From positions 481,991 through 545,990 of the forward strand of contig NZ_LMUD01000014.1 of NCBI RefSeq assembly GCF_009766095.1: DNA of 64,000 nucleotides, in the 5' to 3' direction. Positions within the stretch are counted from its first letter, which is position 1; the number at the start of each line of letters is the position of its first letter. Positions 1 to 9,170 of this stretch are shown piece after piece. Position numbers and translations under genes: made by a program. This DNA is from Granulicella sp. S190 (GTDB taxonomy: Bacteria > Acidobacteriota > Terriglobia > Terriglobales > Acidobacteriaceae). The notes beneath the pieces are model-generated. The model was not told where the DNA came from. It made no database searches and worked only from the letters and a program-made list of their open reading frames with translations.

Positions 1-1089
1 CCCGCCTACGTCCTCCTCGGCGACGAGGTCTTCCTCTACGACCGCTGCCGCAAGGCCGTCCTCGCCACACTCGCCCCTGAAGAAACCCGCGACTTCTGCC
101 TCCACGATCTCGACCTCGCCGAGACCAGCATCTTCGAGGTCCTCGACCGCGCCCAGACCCCCTCCCTCATGGCGCCCTTCCAGGTCCTCTTCGTACGCAA
201 TCTCAAAACCCTCTACGGACGCGGCAGCAAGAAGGAAGAGTTCGCCGCTATCGACGCATACTTCCGCTCGCCAAATCCCTCCGCCCTCATCGTCTTCGTT
301 GCCGATCATCTCCGCATCCCCACCGACCTCCGCAAGATGGACTATCAGGACAAAGAGCGCTTCGAAAAGATCCGCGAAACCCTCGGCGACTGGTGCGGCT
401 TCGTAGAACTGGCCCGCGTCGATGAAAACGACGCCATCAAGTGGGTCACCACCTCCGCCGAATCCCGCAGCGTCCGCTTCGACCCCGACGCCGCCCACGA
501 GCTAGTCGACTCCCTCGGTGCCGACATGATGCTCATCGCCAGCGAGTTCGAAAAGCTCCTCCTCTACGTCTCCGCCCGGGGCACCGAAGTCGCCAAAAAT
601 CGCGTCACCCTCGGCGACGTCGAAACCATGGTCCTCGCCGCCAAGCAGCGCTCCCTCTACGAGCTCACCGACGCCATCTCCGCCAAGGACCGCCCCCGAG
701 CCCTGCTCCTGCTCCACGGCCTCCTCAACGCCTCCGACGGTGGCGAAGACGCCGCCATCGGCCACCTCTACATGCTCGCCCGCACCTTCCGCCAGATGCT
801 CATCATCTCCGAGAAAAACGTCCGCGACTCCCGCGCCATCTGGCAAGTTCTCTGGCAAGGCTTCCGCATGCCCCCCTTCGCCGCCGAAGATCTCATCAAG
901 CAAGCCCGCCGCTACAAATCCCGCCGCGAACTCACCCGCGCCATCCGCCTCGTAGCCCGCGCCGACCTCGAACTCCGCAGCTCCCCCGCCAACAAACTCC
1001 TCGTCCTCGAGCGCCTCATCCTCGACCTCTCCACCGAACCCAAACCCAGCCTCTACGAGCCCACCCACCAATTCGCCATGGAACTCTAA
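1..1089 (+). CDS. holA: DNA polymerase III subunit delta (5' end missing)
   Basis: The frame is open from the first base of the window to the TAA at 1087-1089, so the start lies upstream. The first codons read PAYVLLGDEVFLYDR, the usual GDE-(P/V)-(Y/F)-L block at the beginning of the clamp-loader delta AAA-like domain. The rest matches the family: a helical domain II and a C-terminal collar domain rich in Leu and Arg ending in NKLLVLERLILDL. Delta opens the beta sliding clamp and loads it onto primed DNA as part of the replicase in the cytoplasm. About 362 residues are visible, so only a few N-terminal residues should be missing. The next gene starts 71 bases downstream on the same strand but is unrelated. 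Confidence 0.9.
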   Translation, partial: PAYVLLGDEVFLYDRCRKAVLATLAPEETRDFCLHDLDLAETSIFEVLDRAQTPSLMAPFQVLFVRNLKTLYGRGSKKEEFAAIDAYFRSPNPSALIVFVADHLRIPTDLRKMDYQDKERFEKIRETLGDWCGFVELARVDENDAIKWVTTSAESRSVRFDPDAAHELVDSLGADMMLIASEFEKLLLYVSARGTEVAKNRVTLGDVETMVLAAKQRSLYELTDAISAKDRPRALLLLHGLLNASDGGEDAAIGHLYMLARTFRQMLIISEKNVRDSRAIWQVLWQGFRMPPFAAEDLIKQARRYKSRRELTRAIRLVARADLELRSSPANKLLVLERLILDLSTEPKPSLYEPTHQFAMEL

Positions 1090-1160
1090 TAGCTCCATAA
1101 ATCCCCTAAATACCTGTCACAATCAGAACCTCCGATGCGCTGTTTCGGAGATCGAGGCCT

Positions 1161-1703
1161 ATGATGCCACACGATCTGCAACAGACCATATCGTTGCTCA
1201 GCCACACCCCCGCTACCCTCAACGCTCTCCTCCGCAATCAGCCCGAGATATGGACCCTACGCGATGAAGGTCCCGGCACCTGGAGCGCATTCGACGTTGT
1301 AGGGCACCTCATTCACTGTGAACAAGCAGACTGGATCACCCGCGCAACAACAATCCTGCAATTCGGCGAAGACCAGGCATTCGAGCCTCTTAACCGGCAG
1401 ACACGCGCAGGTCAGGGTCAGTCGCTCGATCACTTACTCGACGAATTTACCCACCTTCGAAAAAGAAATCTCGACGAGCTGCGCGAACTGAATCTTCAGC
1501 CATCGGATCTCAATCGGCGTGGACGCCATCCAGCCTTCGGCCCAGTGACGCTCTCGCAGCTTCTCGCTGCATGGGCAGTTCATGACCTCACTCACCTCCA
1601 CCAGATCGCGAGAACCATGGCTCACCAGTACCGCGACGCCGTAGGCCCATGGAGCGCCTACCTCGGCGTTCTTCAATGCAACGGCCACAGCGCTCCCCCA
1701 TAG
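1161..1703 (+). CDS. DinB-fold family protein
   Basis: A 180-residue protein of the DinB/YfiT-like four-helix-bundle superfamily. The metal-binding histidines that define the fold are visible: GHLIHCE (H49, H52) in the second helix and VHDLTHLHQI near residue 145. Family members bind a divalent metal; some are thiol-dependent S-transferases (bacillithiol or mycothiol), but no substrate can be assigned here. The start is the first of two consecutive ATG codons, with a weak GAGG at 1154-1157. It follows holA on the same strand, and a repeat-rich spacer follows it. Confidence 0.82.
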   Translation: MMPHDLQQTISLLSHTPATLNALLRNQPEIWTLRDEGPGTWSAFDVVGHLIHCEQADWITRATTILQFGEDQAFEPLNRQTRAGQGQSLDHLLDEFTHLRKRNLDELRELNLQPSDLNRRGRHPAFGPVTLSQLLAAWAVHDLTHLHQIARTMAHQYRDAVGPWSAYLGVLQCNGHSAPP

Positions 1704-1807
1704 CCCTCTGGCGTAACCGACAATCCGCCCACGCACTAAGTAATAGCAACGCCGCTTCACCGCCACCGCGGCACCTTCATCTCTGGATTAGACCTCCTCA
1801 ACACCGT

Positions 1808-1923
1808 TGTCATGCCGTTGTCGTTTTTGTTGCTGGTGCTATTGCCGCTGCTGTTGCCGTTGTTGTTGTCGTTGCCGCTGCCTGTCGTTTTGTTGTCATT
1901 CCGCAGTAAAGCGGAGGAATCTG
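1808..1923 (+). repeat. Low-complexity TTGCCGTTG tract ending in a dispersed CCGCAG...CGGAGG palindrome (family A, copy 1)
   Basis: Within the 328-base gap 1704-2031 there is a T/G/C-only tract (1808-1890) built from GTTGTC, TTGCCG and TTGCTG words. It is followed at 1891-1923 by the palindromic unit TGTTGTCATTCCGCAG(t/c)(a/g)AAGCGGAGGAATCTG. The core can form CCGC/GCGG and ATTCC/GGAAT stems. The same unit recurs at 3140-3172, 3397-3426 and, inverted, inside recG at 17967-18000. The cysteine-rich readings of this tract in other frames are artefacts of the base composition. I see no gene in the gap. Confidence 0.75.
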
Positions 1924-2031
1924 CTGTTTCCATCCCCACTTCAAACCCGCATCAAAGAACCGACCACGTATTCTAATCTCAGCCAACAACAGGACATTCG
2001 CATCTAACCCAACCATCGGAGCATTCAATCC

Positions 2032-3084
2032 ATGCAGGAAGGCAGAAAAGTCCTGGAAGACACACCTTGGAGACAGATCACCCTCTTCCTGCTCACCCTT
2101 GCCGTACTCATCCTCTGCGCCTTCATCCTTCAGCCCTTCTTCTCCGCCATCGTCGGAGCCATCGTCCTCGCAGTCGTCACTGAAATCCCGCATAACCACC
2201 TCTCGAAGCACATTCGAAACCGCACCACCTGCGCCACCGTCGCTGTCTTTCTCGTCATCCTCGCCGTCATCGTCCCCGGCTTCTTCCTCGCGCAGGAGCT
2301 AGGCGAACAGGCCCTCAGCGCCATCGTCTCCCTCCGCAATCCCAACACCCAGAACCTCGTCACCGACTACATCGGCAACCATCCCGCCCTCGCCAACCGC
2401 ATCGAGGCCTTCTCCGCCTCCATCGACGTCAACAATGCCGCCCGCTCCACCGCCGCCTACGTCGGCAGCAAAGCAGCGATGATCCTCGGCAACTCGGTCC
2501 ACTTCATCACCGAAGTCGTCGTCATGCTCTTCCTGCTCTTCTTTCTCTTTCGCGACCGCGCTCTCGCCCTAGCCGCCCTTCGCTCCATCATCCCCCTTCG
2601 CGACGACGAGACCACAGAGCTCCTCGATCGCATCGACGACACCATCTACGCCACCTTCCTGGGCCGCCTCGCCATAGCGCTCGTACAGGGAGTCCTCGCC
2701 GGCCTAGCCTTCTGGGTTCTTGGCGTCCCCGGCATCATCCTCTGGGCGATCACCCTCACGGCCTTCGCCATGATCCCCGCGTTCGGTGCCTTCCTCGTCT
2801 GGGGACCTATCGCCATCTACCTCGGCCTCAACGGTCACTGGGGCAAGGCTGCACTCCTCGCCATCTGGGGCGGACTCATCGTCAGCACCATCGACAACAT
2901 CCTCTACCCCATCCTCATCGGCAGCCACCTGCGCGCCCACACAGCCGTCATCCTCATCACCATCCTCGGCGGCATCGCAGTCTTCGGCCCTCTAGGCATC
3001 ATCCTCGGCCCGGTCATCTTCACCATAGGTTCTACCCTGCTTGACATCTGGCACGCCCGCACCACCCAAATCCTCTCGCCCTAG
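2032..3084 (+). CDS. AI-2E family transporter (PerM/TqsA-like permease)
   Basis: A 350-residue polytopic inner-membrane protein with about eight hydrophobic segments. It has the layout of the AI-2E exporter superfamily (PF01594): two N-terminal helices, a long periplasmic/cytosolic stretch (about residues 90-155), then a C-terminal membrane block. This block carries the typical GVPGIILWA, PAFGAFLVWGP and GPLGIILGPV elements. Members have been linked to autoinducer-2 export (TqsA), Na+/H+ antiport or unknown efflux, so the substrate is open. The ATG at 2032 follows a spacer without a strong ribosome-binding site. It stands alone between two repeat-rich gaps. Confidence 0.85.
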   Translation: MQEGRKVLEDTPWRQITLFLLTLAVLILCAFILQPFFSAIVGAIVLAVVTEIPHNHLSKHIRNRTTCATVAVFLVILAVIVPGFFLAQELGEQALSAIVSLRNPNTQNLVTDYIGNHPALANRIEAFSASIDVNNAARSTAAYVGSKAAMILGNSVHFITEVVVMLFLLFFLFRDRALALAALRSIIPLRDDETTELLDRIDDTIYATFLGRLAIALVQGVLAGLAFWVLGVPGIILWAITLTAFAMIPAFGAFLVWGPIAIYLGLNGHWGKAALLAIWGGLIVSTIDNILYPILIGSHLRAHTAVILITILGGIAVFGPLGIILGPVIFTIGSTLLDIWHARTTQILSP

Positions 3085-3139
3085 ACTCAATCCACCACTT
3101 GCGCTGTTGTAGCTGGATTTGCTGCAGTTACCTGTTCCT

Positions 3140-3172
3140 TGTTGTCATTCCGCAGCGAAGCGGAGGAATCTG
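3140..3172 (+). repeat. Dispersed palindromic repeat family A, copy 2
   Basis: The unit TTGTTGTCATTCCGCAGCG followed by AAGCGGAGGAATCTG is nearly identical to 1891-1923. It contains the inverted arms CCGC/GCGG and ATTCC/GGAAT. It lies 55 bases after the AI-2E permease stop. Confidence 0.8.
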
Positions 3173-3186
3173 ACATTCCTGTCTCT

Positions 3187-3378
3187 TGTTGTCATCCCCG
3201 AAGGGGATCTGCAATTGCCGTTGCTTTTGTCATTGCCCTTGTCGCGGTTCTTGCCGTTGCTTGTTCTCTTGTTGTCATCCCCGAAGGGGATCTGCGGCTG
3301 CCGTTGCTTTTGTTATTGCCCTTGTTGCGGTTCTTGCCGTTGCTTGTTCTCTTGTTGTCATCCCCGAAGGGGATCTGC
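3187..3378 (+). repeat. Tandem repeat of about 83 bp carrying the CCCCGAAGGGG palindrome (family B)
   Basis: The word TTGTTGTCATCCCCGAAGGG plus GATCTGC occurs at about 3187, 3270 and 3352. The copies are separated by near-identical 55-base stretches of the form CCGTTGCTTTTGT(C/T)ATTGCC...TTGCTTGTTCT. The period is therefore 82-83 bases with about 2.3 units. Each unit can form an ATCCCC-GAA-GGGGAT hairpin. The spacing and unit length do not fit CRISPR: the intervening sequences are the same as each other, not unique. Confidence 0.85.
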
Positions 3379-3396
3379 GGTTGCACGTTTTTTTGT

Positions 3397-3426
3397 TTGG
3401 CTTCCGCAGCGAAGCGGAGGAATCTG
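3397..3426 (+). repeat. Dispersed palindromic repeat family A, copy 3
   Basis: A diverged copy (TTGGCTTCCGCAGCGAAGCG then GAGGAATCTG) directly downstream of the tandem array. It keeps the palindromic core. No gene is visible in 3428-3831 beyond the hairpin at 3625. Confidence 0.75.
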
Positions 3427-3624
3427 CGGTTGCTTTCGTCATTCCGGAACCGCTTATTCTGTCGATCATTTAGATCGAAGAGTAGCAATTCGCCTTATCC
3501 GACCACGAAGAAAAAACATCTTCAAACACTGTCAAGCCCACGAAACATCAAAACCCGCGTCAATCAAGGAGAATCGTGTGGCACATAACCTGTGCCTGAT
3601 CGGTTAAACTGGACACAGACAGAA

Positions 3625-3648
3625 AAGCCTCGGCCAGCGCCGAGGCTT
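3625..3648 (+). terminator. Strong intergenic hairpin, probable terminator of an unassigned transcript
   Basis: AAGCCTCGGC-cagc-GCCGAGGCTT forms a perfect 10-bp stem with a 4-nt loop. It is followed on the plus strand by CGTGTTT, so the U tract is weak. It is preceded by a stretch with an AAGGAG word near 3566 but only a few codons of open frame after it. This could be the 3' end of a small RNA. The minus-strand tex gene ends 184 bases downstream. Confidence 0.5.
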
Positions 3649-3831
3649 CGTGTTTAACAGAACAAAACCGTCATAAGATGATTCTTATCTATATTTTGCA
3701 GGCAAGTCTTTTGCTATCAATATTTTGCAGCCACCTATCGCCCGCAAACCTATGATTATAAGCGCCTTACCCCCAAGATACCCCTGGAGGGGAGGGGGGA
3801 GGGTACCTCGACAACTACGTAGCTCCGGCAA

Positions 3832-6186
3832 CTACCGCCCTTTCCATTTGGAGGACAGCATCGCCAACTTGTCATCGAACGAAACCGGAGCCGGAGCCTG
3901 CGTCTTCACCTGCACCTGCGTCTTGACCACCGGCCTCCCCTGCCCCTTCGCCGCAGGTTGCGAAGGCAGAGCCTGCCTCTGCCCTCGCGGCCCACTCTCG
4001 TACAGCGCCTTGATCGAAAGCGCAATCCGCTTCGTCTTCGCATCGGCAGACAGCACCTTCACCTTTACGATCTGCCCTGCCTTTACCGCCTCAGAGGGAT
4101 CCTTGATGAACTTCACCGACAACTCGCTGATGTGCACCAGCCCATCCTGGTGCACCCCAATGTCCACGAACGCACCAAACTTTGTCACATTCGTCACCAC
4201 ACCCTCAAGCACCATATCCGGCATCACATCCGCCAGCTCTCGCACGCTCTCGTTGAAGCTCGGTGCAACAAACTTGTCTCTTGGATCCCGCCCCGGCTTC
4301 TTTAGCTCTTCCAGAATGTCGTTCAAAGTAAAACTGCCCGCCGAAACCGCGCTCTTATCCACTCTCTCCAGCAATTGGGGACTCTTGATCAGCTCCTCCA
4401 CCGGAGCCTTCAGCGAAGCCGCAATCTGCTCCACCACCGGATACGACTCAGGATGCACCGCAGTCATATCCAACGGATTCTCCCCATCCCGTATCCGTAG
4501 AAATCCCGCAGCCTGCTCAAACGTCTTCGCACCGATCCCCGGCACCTTCATCAACTGGGTCCGCGAGCGAAACCGTCCATGCTCGTTGCGATAACTCACA
4601 ATGTTCAACGCAGTCCGCTCCGTAACACCGGAGACATACCGCAGCAAAGTCCACGATGAGGTATTCAGGTCAACCCCAACCCGGTTCACGCAGCTCTCAA
4701 TCACCGTCTCCAGCGACTGCTGCAACTGTCGCTGATCCACATCATGCTGATATTGCCCCACGCCAATCGACTTGGGATCGACCTTCACCAGCTCAGACAA
4801 AGGATCCTGCAACCGCCGCGCAATCGAGATCGCACCACGCACCGTAAGATCCAGGTCCGGAAACTCCTGGCGTGCCACATCCGAAGCCGAATAGATGCTC
4901 GCACCAGACTCACTCACCGTCACCGAGAAGATGTTTTCCAGCCCGCGCTCCCGCAGAAACTCGCGAACAAAGGCATCTGTCTCTCGCGAGGCCGTCCCGT
5001 TCCCGATGGCGATCGCACGAACCTGATGCTTGATGACGAGCGCTTCCAGGGTCTTTCCTGCAGCCTCGGCAGCTCCCTTCGACGTATGCAGATACAGCAC
5101 ATCGTTGGCCAGGAACTTCCCGGTCTCGTCCACCACCGCCACCTTGCATCCAGTCCTCTGCCCTGGATCGATCCCCAACACGGAGATAGGTCCAGCCGGT
5201 GGCGCGAGCAACAAGTGATGCAGATTATCGCGGAACACTTGAATCGCATCGAGATCAGAACGCTTCTTCAACTCCAGCCGCAGCTCCCCCTGGATGGACG
5301 AGTTCAGCAGCCGCGACCAGCAATCCTCGATCGCCAGCTCCAGATGAGTCGTCCAGTCTCCCTGCTCCCGCAGCACTCCACGTCGTAGCACCCCCGCCGC
5401 CCGGGCCGGTTCCAACTCAATCAAAAAGTAAAGAACGTTCTCACTCTCGCCCCGGCGGATCGCCAGCATTCGATGCGACGGAATCGTCTTCACTGGCTCG
5501 CGATACTCGTAGTACATCTTGAACTTCTCTTGCTCATCCACCGCATCCATCGCCCTCCGGCTGACGACAATGCCTTCCTCAAACATGAGCATCCGCGCAG
5601 CCTTCCGCAGATCCGCGCTCTCGCTGATCATCTCCGCGACAATGTGCCTCGCGCCCTCAAGCGCCTCCTCGACCGAAGCAACGCCCTTCTCTGCATCGAC
5701 GAATCGAGGAGACATCACACTCAACGACTCCTCCGCGATCTTCTGCTCCCACAGATACAGAGCAAGGGGTTCCAATCCCTTCTCCCGCGCAATCGTCGCC
5801 TTCGTCCTCCGCTTAGGCCGGTACGGCAGATACAAATCCTCAAGTTCACTCTTATCCAAAGTCGCTTCGATCCTCGACTTCAGCTCATCGCTCAACTTGC
5901 CCTGCTCCGCAATCGAAGCCAGAATCGTCGCCCTCCGCGCAGCCAGATCGCGAAAGTAGGCGAGCTTCTCCCCGATGTCGCGAATCTGCACCTCATCGAG
6001 ATTGCCTGTAGCCTCCTTGCGATATCGAGCGATGAAGGGCACGGTGCCCCCTTCGTCCAGCAGCGCTATAACAGCGACCAGGCCATTCATCGGCAGGTTG
6101 AGAGTTTGAGCAATATGCAGCAGAATCGGGGGGGACAGTACAGTTGCGTCAGTCATATCTTGTCTAACCATGCTACTGCCAACCAC
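3832..6186 (-). CDS. tex: Tex-family RNA-binding transcription accessory protein
   Basis: A 784-residue Tex protein with the full domain order. It has an N-terminal helical HTH region with PFIARYRKE, then a YqgF/RNase H-like domain beginning ISVLGIDPGQRTG (about residue 325). Helix-hairpin-helix repeats with PGIGAKTFEQAAGF follow, and a C-terminal S1 domain (about 655-725, LEGVVTNVTKFGAFVDIG) binds nucleic acid. Tex proteins associate with RNA polymerase and RNA in the cytoplasm and influence transcription and stress tolerance. The GTG at 6186 gives the longest form; ATG codons at 6171 and 6156 (MTDATVLS) are equally plausible because none has a clear ribosome-binding site. The C-terminus is a basic Pro/Gln-rich tail. 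It is followed upstream by polA on the same strand. Confidence 0.92.
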   Translation of the reverse strand: MVGSSMVRQDMTDATVLSPPILLHIAQTLNLPMNGLVAVIALLDEGGTVPFIARYRKEATGNLDEVQIRDIGEKLAYFRDLAARRATILASIAEQGKLSDELKSRIEATLDKSELEDLYLPYRPKRRTKATIAREKGLEPLALYLWEQKIAEESLSVMSPRFVDAEKGVASVEEALEGARHIVAEMISESADLRKAARMLMFEEGIVVSRRAMDAVDEQEKFKMYYEYREPVKTIPSHRMLAIRRGESENVLYFLIELEPARAAGVLRRGVLREQGDWTTHLELAIEDCWSRLLNSSIQGELRLELKKRSDLDAIQVFRDNLHHLLLAPPAGPISVLGIDPGQRTGCKVAVVDETGKFLANDVLYLHTSKGAAEAAGKTLEALVIKHQVRAIAIGNGTASRETDAFVREFLRERGLENIFSVTVSESGASIYSASDVARQEFPDLDLTVRGAISIARRLQDPLSELVKVDPKSIGVGQYQHDVDQRQLQQSLETVIESCVNRVGVDLNTSSWTLLRYVSGVTERTALNIVSYRNEHGRFRSRTQLMKVPGIGAKTFEQAAGFLRIRDGENPLDMTAVHPESYPVVEQIAASLKAPVEELIKSPQLLERVDKSAVSAGSFTLNDILEELKKPGRDPRDKFVAPSFNESVRELADVMPDMVLEGVVTNVTKFGAFVDIGVHQDGLVHISELSVKFIKDPSEAVKAGQIVKVKVLSADAKTKRIALSIKALYESGPRGQRQALPSQPAAKGQGRPVVKTQVQVKTQAPAPVSFDDKLAMLSSKWKGR

Positions 6187-6265
6187 GTCGGAAAACTCGG
6201 ACGCTACCCCTCATGACATCCGTACCTTTTTAACTAAGTCAGATAGCAAAACAAAATGTCAATGA

Positions 6266-9109
6266 TCACTTGATATCGCGCCAGTTCTGACCGATTCCTA
6301 TCTCTGCAACAATTGGTATTGAAAACTCTGCGACGTTTTCCATCTCCTGTTTAACCAACTGCTGCAACTCATCTGCCTCTTCCGGAACAACATCGAAGAG
6401 AAGTTCGTCATGAACCTGAAGAGTCATCTGCGACCTAAGCTTGCGGTCACGAATGAGCTGATCGATCTTTAGCATAGCCAGCTTGATGAGGTCCGCAGCG
6501 GTCCCTTGCAGAGGAGTATTAATGGCGGTCCGCTCTGCAAAGCCGCGCATGTTGGGGTTGCGAGATTGAATATCCGGGATTGGGCGGATGCGACCAAAAT
6601 AGGTTTTAACAGACTGATCGCGGCGGACCGCTTCAAGGGTCTCCACGATGAAACGTTGAACACCTTGGTAGCGCTCGAAGTAAGTCTCGATATAAATCTT
6701 CGCGGTCTTCTGGTCTATATTGAGCTGCGCTGCAAGCCCGAAGGGGCTGATGCCGTAAACAATCCCGAAGTTGACGGCCTTGGCGCGCGCGCGCGTCTCC
6801 TTATCCATCGTGGCAGCATCGACACCGAAGACCTCACTTGCAGTGAGAGTATGTATATCTTTGCCGGTGCGATACGCGTCGAGCAGCAACGGATCCTGCG
6901 AGAAGTGCGCCATCAAGCGCAATTCAATCTGCGAGTAATCAGCAGACATCAGAACATTTCCAGGCGCAGGAATGAATGCGGCGCGAATCTCCCGGCCAAG
7001 CACCGTGCGAATCGGAATATTTTGAAGATTGGGATTTGTACTCGAAAGACGACCAGTTGCGGTGCCGACCTGGTTGAAGGTCGTATGGACTCGACCCTGG
7101 CCATCGGTAAGCTGTGGCAGCGAGTCCAGATAGGTGGACTTCAACTTTGAGAGCTGCCGGTATTCAAGTACCAATGCAGGAACCGGGTGATGCTCGGCAA
7201 GCTCCTCCAGTACATCCTGTGCCGTGCTAACCACCTTTCCTTTGCCATACTTCATCGGTTTGGGAAGAAGCATCTTATTGAAAAGGACCTCGCCAAGCTG
7301 CTTAGGTGAATTGATGTTAAAGCGATGGCCGGAGTCTGAGTAGATTCGCTCGGCGAGGTTATCCATCTCGACAGAAAGACGAGTGGACATCGCACTAAGG
7401 ACGTTCGAATCAATCCGTACGCCGGCCTGCTCCATGCGTAAAAGCACAGGCACGAGAGGGAGGTCCATACTCTCGTAGATATGAGTCAGATGAGCGGATT
7501 CGATTTGAGTTCGAAGAGTACCCGTGAGACGATGGACTGCGTTTGCTGCCTCAGGGAGAAGGTTCGCAATCTCAGATGCGCTGGGAGTCTTCGAGGCATG
7601 GGGAAGAGCACGGTCTGTAAAACGGGCCGTGACGTCGGGAAGAATGTGCGACCCATGCGTCGGGTTGATCAGATAGCTGTACAACATGACATCGTCGCTG
7701 ACGCCTGCTAGCTTAATGCCGTGAGGTTCGAGTGCGCGAAGGACAGCTTTAAGGTCGTGAACGTGTTTTGGTAAACCCTCATCTTCAAGCGCCTCTCGAA
7801 GACCAGAAGCGTCGAATGTAACAACCATCGCTGAATCAGCCGAGGTGGTAATGCCGATCTGGAGTGAGGTTGGAACGGCTGGCCTTTGCATCTCCGATAC
7901 TGCTAGTTCGGGGACCCCAAAGAGGGACATAGAACCGGACGGTGGTGGTTCGGGCTCCACTTCTTCTTCCGTAAACGTATCGGAACTGCTCTCTTCAGAG
8001 AGCGCTCTGGCATCTTCAAAGACAGCTAGCGTTAGGCCTGCAATCTCACCAGATGAGCCGATAGAGCGAGCGTCGGACAGAAGATCCGATATTTGCTCTA
8101 GTTTCGGTGACAGATTAAAAACAATGGGCGTGTTATCAACAGATGGCGCAAGTTCCTTCAGCAGAGTGGTGAATTCAAGCTCGGAAAAAAGTTCGCGGCA
8201 AGCAGCGTTATCGGGCGACTGAGTGAGCATGTCGTCCAGATCGTAGTCAATTGGCACGCTGGTATGTATAGTTACCAACTCCTTGGAGAGCAGAATATTC
8301 GCACGGTTGTTTTGCAGCGATTCCCTATAAGTCTTACGCTTCACCTCGTCGGCATGATCGAGCGCTGCTTCGACGCTGCCAAACTGCTGAATGAGTTCAA
8401 CGGATCCCTTATCACCGATGCCGGGAGCGCCTGGGATGTTGTCGATGGCGTCGCCGCGAAGCGCCATAACGTCTATGACGCGCTCCGGAGCAACCCCGAG
8501 AGACGCTTCTACTCCAGCGCGATCAAGAATGAGGTTGTCTTTTGTCGGATTGAGGATAACCACATCCTCGTTGACAAGCTGCATCATGTCCTTGTCGGAG
8601 GAGACGACATAGACTTTATGGCCAAGCGCTGAAAGCTTACAGGAGAGGGTGCCTATTACGTCGTCCGCCTCGAATCCCTCGTAGCTGAGGATTGGAATGC
8701 GGAAGGCCTCAAGGGCGCGGCGGATAAAGGGAAGCTGCTGAGTAAGGTCAGCAGGCATTTCGGTGCGGTTGGCCTTGTAACCGAGGTAGTCAATCTCTTC
8801 AAACTGCTGGGTCTTGATATTGAACTTCTTCACTGCTTTCATCTCGCGTGCGCGTTCATCGCGGAAGACTGGACCGGAAAGGTCGTAAACGGCGGCGAGA
8901 TAGTGGGGGGAAAAGTCTTTGCGGAGCTTATTAATCATGTTCACAAAGACATAGGTTGCCGCCGTGGGGATGCCGGTCCGGGTGGACATCGGGCGCTGGC
9001 GCTGCATTGCATGATAGGCACGGAAGATGAAGGCCATGCTATCCAGAAGATAGATAGGGGGCTTCGTTTGGGATGTTTCGGGTTTTGCTTGATTTGCAGA
9101 GTTCGCCAT
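6266..9109 (-). CDS. polA: DNA polymerase I
   Basis: A 947-residue family A polymerase for Okazaki fragment maturation and repair. The N-terminal 5'-nuclease/FEN domain shows YLLDSMAFIFRAYHA, EADDVIGTL and SSDKDMMQLV, then the GIGDKG helix-hairpin-helix. The polymerase domain has motif A DYSQIELR (about 715), motif B KAVNFGIVYG (about 775) and motif C QVHDELLFD (about 895). The central domain (about 330-520) lacks the DxE metal motif of the proofreading exonuclease and carries an acidic Ser/Glu/Pro-rich insert. Proofreading is therefore probably absent. A lysine-rich insertion (about 85-115) in the 5' nuclease domain lengthens the protein relative to E. coli (928 residues). Confidence 0.96.
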   Translation of the reverse strand: MANSANQAKPETSQTKPPIYLLDSMAFIFRAYHAMQRQRPMSTRTGIPTAATYVFVNMINKLRKDFSPHYLAAVYDLSGPVFRDERAREMKAVKKFNIKTQQFEEIDYLGYKANRTEMPADLTQQLPFIRRALEAFRIPILSYEGFEADDVIGTLSCKLSALGHKVYVVSSDKDMMQLVNEDVVILNPTKDNLILDRAGVEASLGVAPERVIDVMALRGDAIDNIPGAPGIGDKGSVELIQQFGSVEAALDHADEVKRKTYRESLQNNRANILLSKELVTIHTSVPIDYDLDDMLTQSPDNAACRELFSELEFTTLLKELAPSVDNTPIVFNLSPKLEQISDLLSDARSIGSSGEIAGLTLAVFEDARALSEESSSDTFTEEEVEPEPPPSGSMSLFGVPELAVSEMQRPAVPTSLQIGITTSADSAMVVTFDASGLREALEDEGLPKHVHDLKAVLRALEPHGIKLAGVSDDVMLYSYLINPTHGSHILPDVTARFTDRALPHASKTPSASEIANLLPEAANAVHRLTGTLRTQIESAHLTHIYESMDLPLVPVLLRMEQAGVRIDSNVLSAMSTRLSVEMDNLAERIYSDSGHRFNINSPKQLGEVLFNKMLLPKPMKYGKGKVVSTAQDVLEELAEHHPVPALVLEYRQLSKLKSTYLDSLPQLTDGQGRVHTTFNQVGTATGRLSSTNPNLQNIPIRTVLGREIRAAFIPAPGNVLMSADYSQIELRLMAHFSQDPLLLDAYRTGKDIHTLTASEVFGVDAATMDKETRARAKAVNFGIVYGISPFGLAAQLNIDQKTAKIYIETYFERYQGVQRFIVETLEAVRRDQSVKTYFGRIRPIPDIQSRNPNMRGFAERTAINTPLQGTAADLIKLAMLKIDQLIRDRKLRSQMTLQVHDELLFDVVPEEADELQQLVKQEMENVAEFSIPIVAEIGIGQNWRDIK

Positions 9110-9170
9110 GACTTTTAGATGGTAGCGCGGGAGGGGTAGTGGTGTCGGTATTGGGATGGTTCGTTAGCGT

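Noticed and set aside
1807-2007. Cysteine-rich open frame (MSCRCRFCCWCYC...)
   Set aside because: It is a by-product of the low-complexity TTGCCG/TTGCTG tract, has no ribosome-binding site, and other frames of the same tract give equally biased peptides.
3187-3378. Regularly spaced repeats resembling a CRISPR array
   Set aside because: The sequences between the repeats are nearly identical to each other and the period is about 83 bp, so this is a tandem repeat, not repeats with unique spacers; no cas genes are present.
3725-4594. 289-codon open frame on the plus strand
   Set aside because: It is antisense to the C-terminal part of tex, whose S1 and HhH domains are intact on the minus strand.
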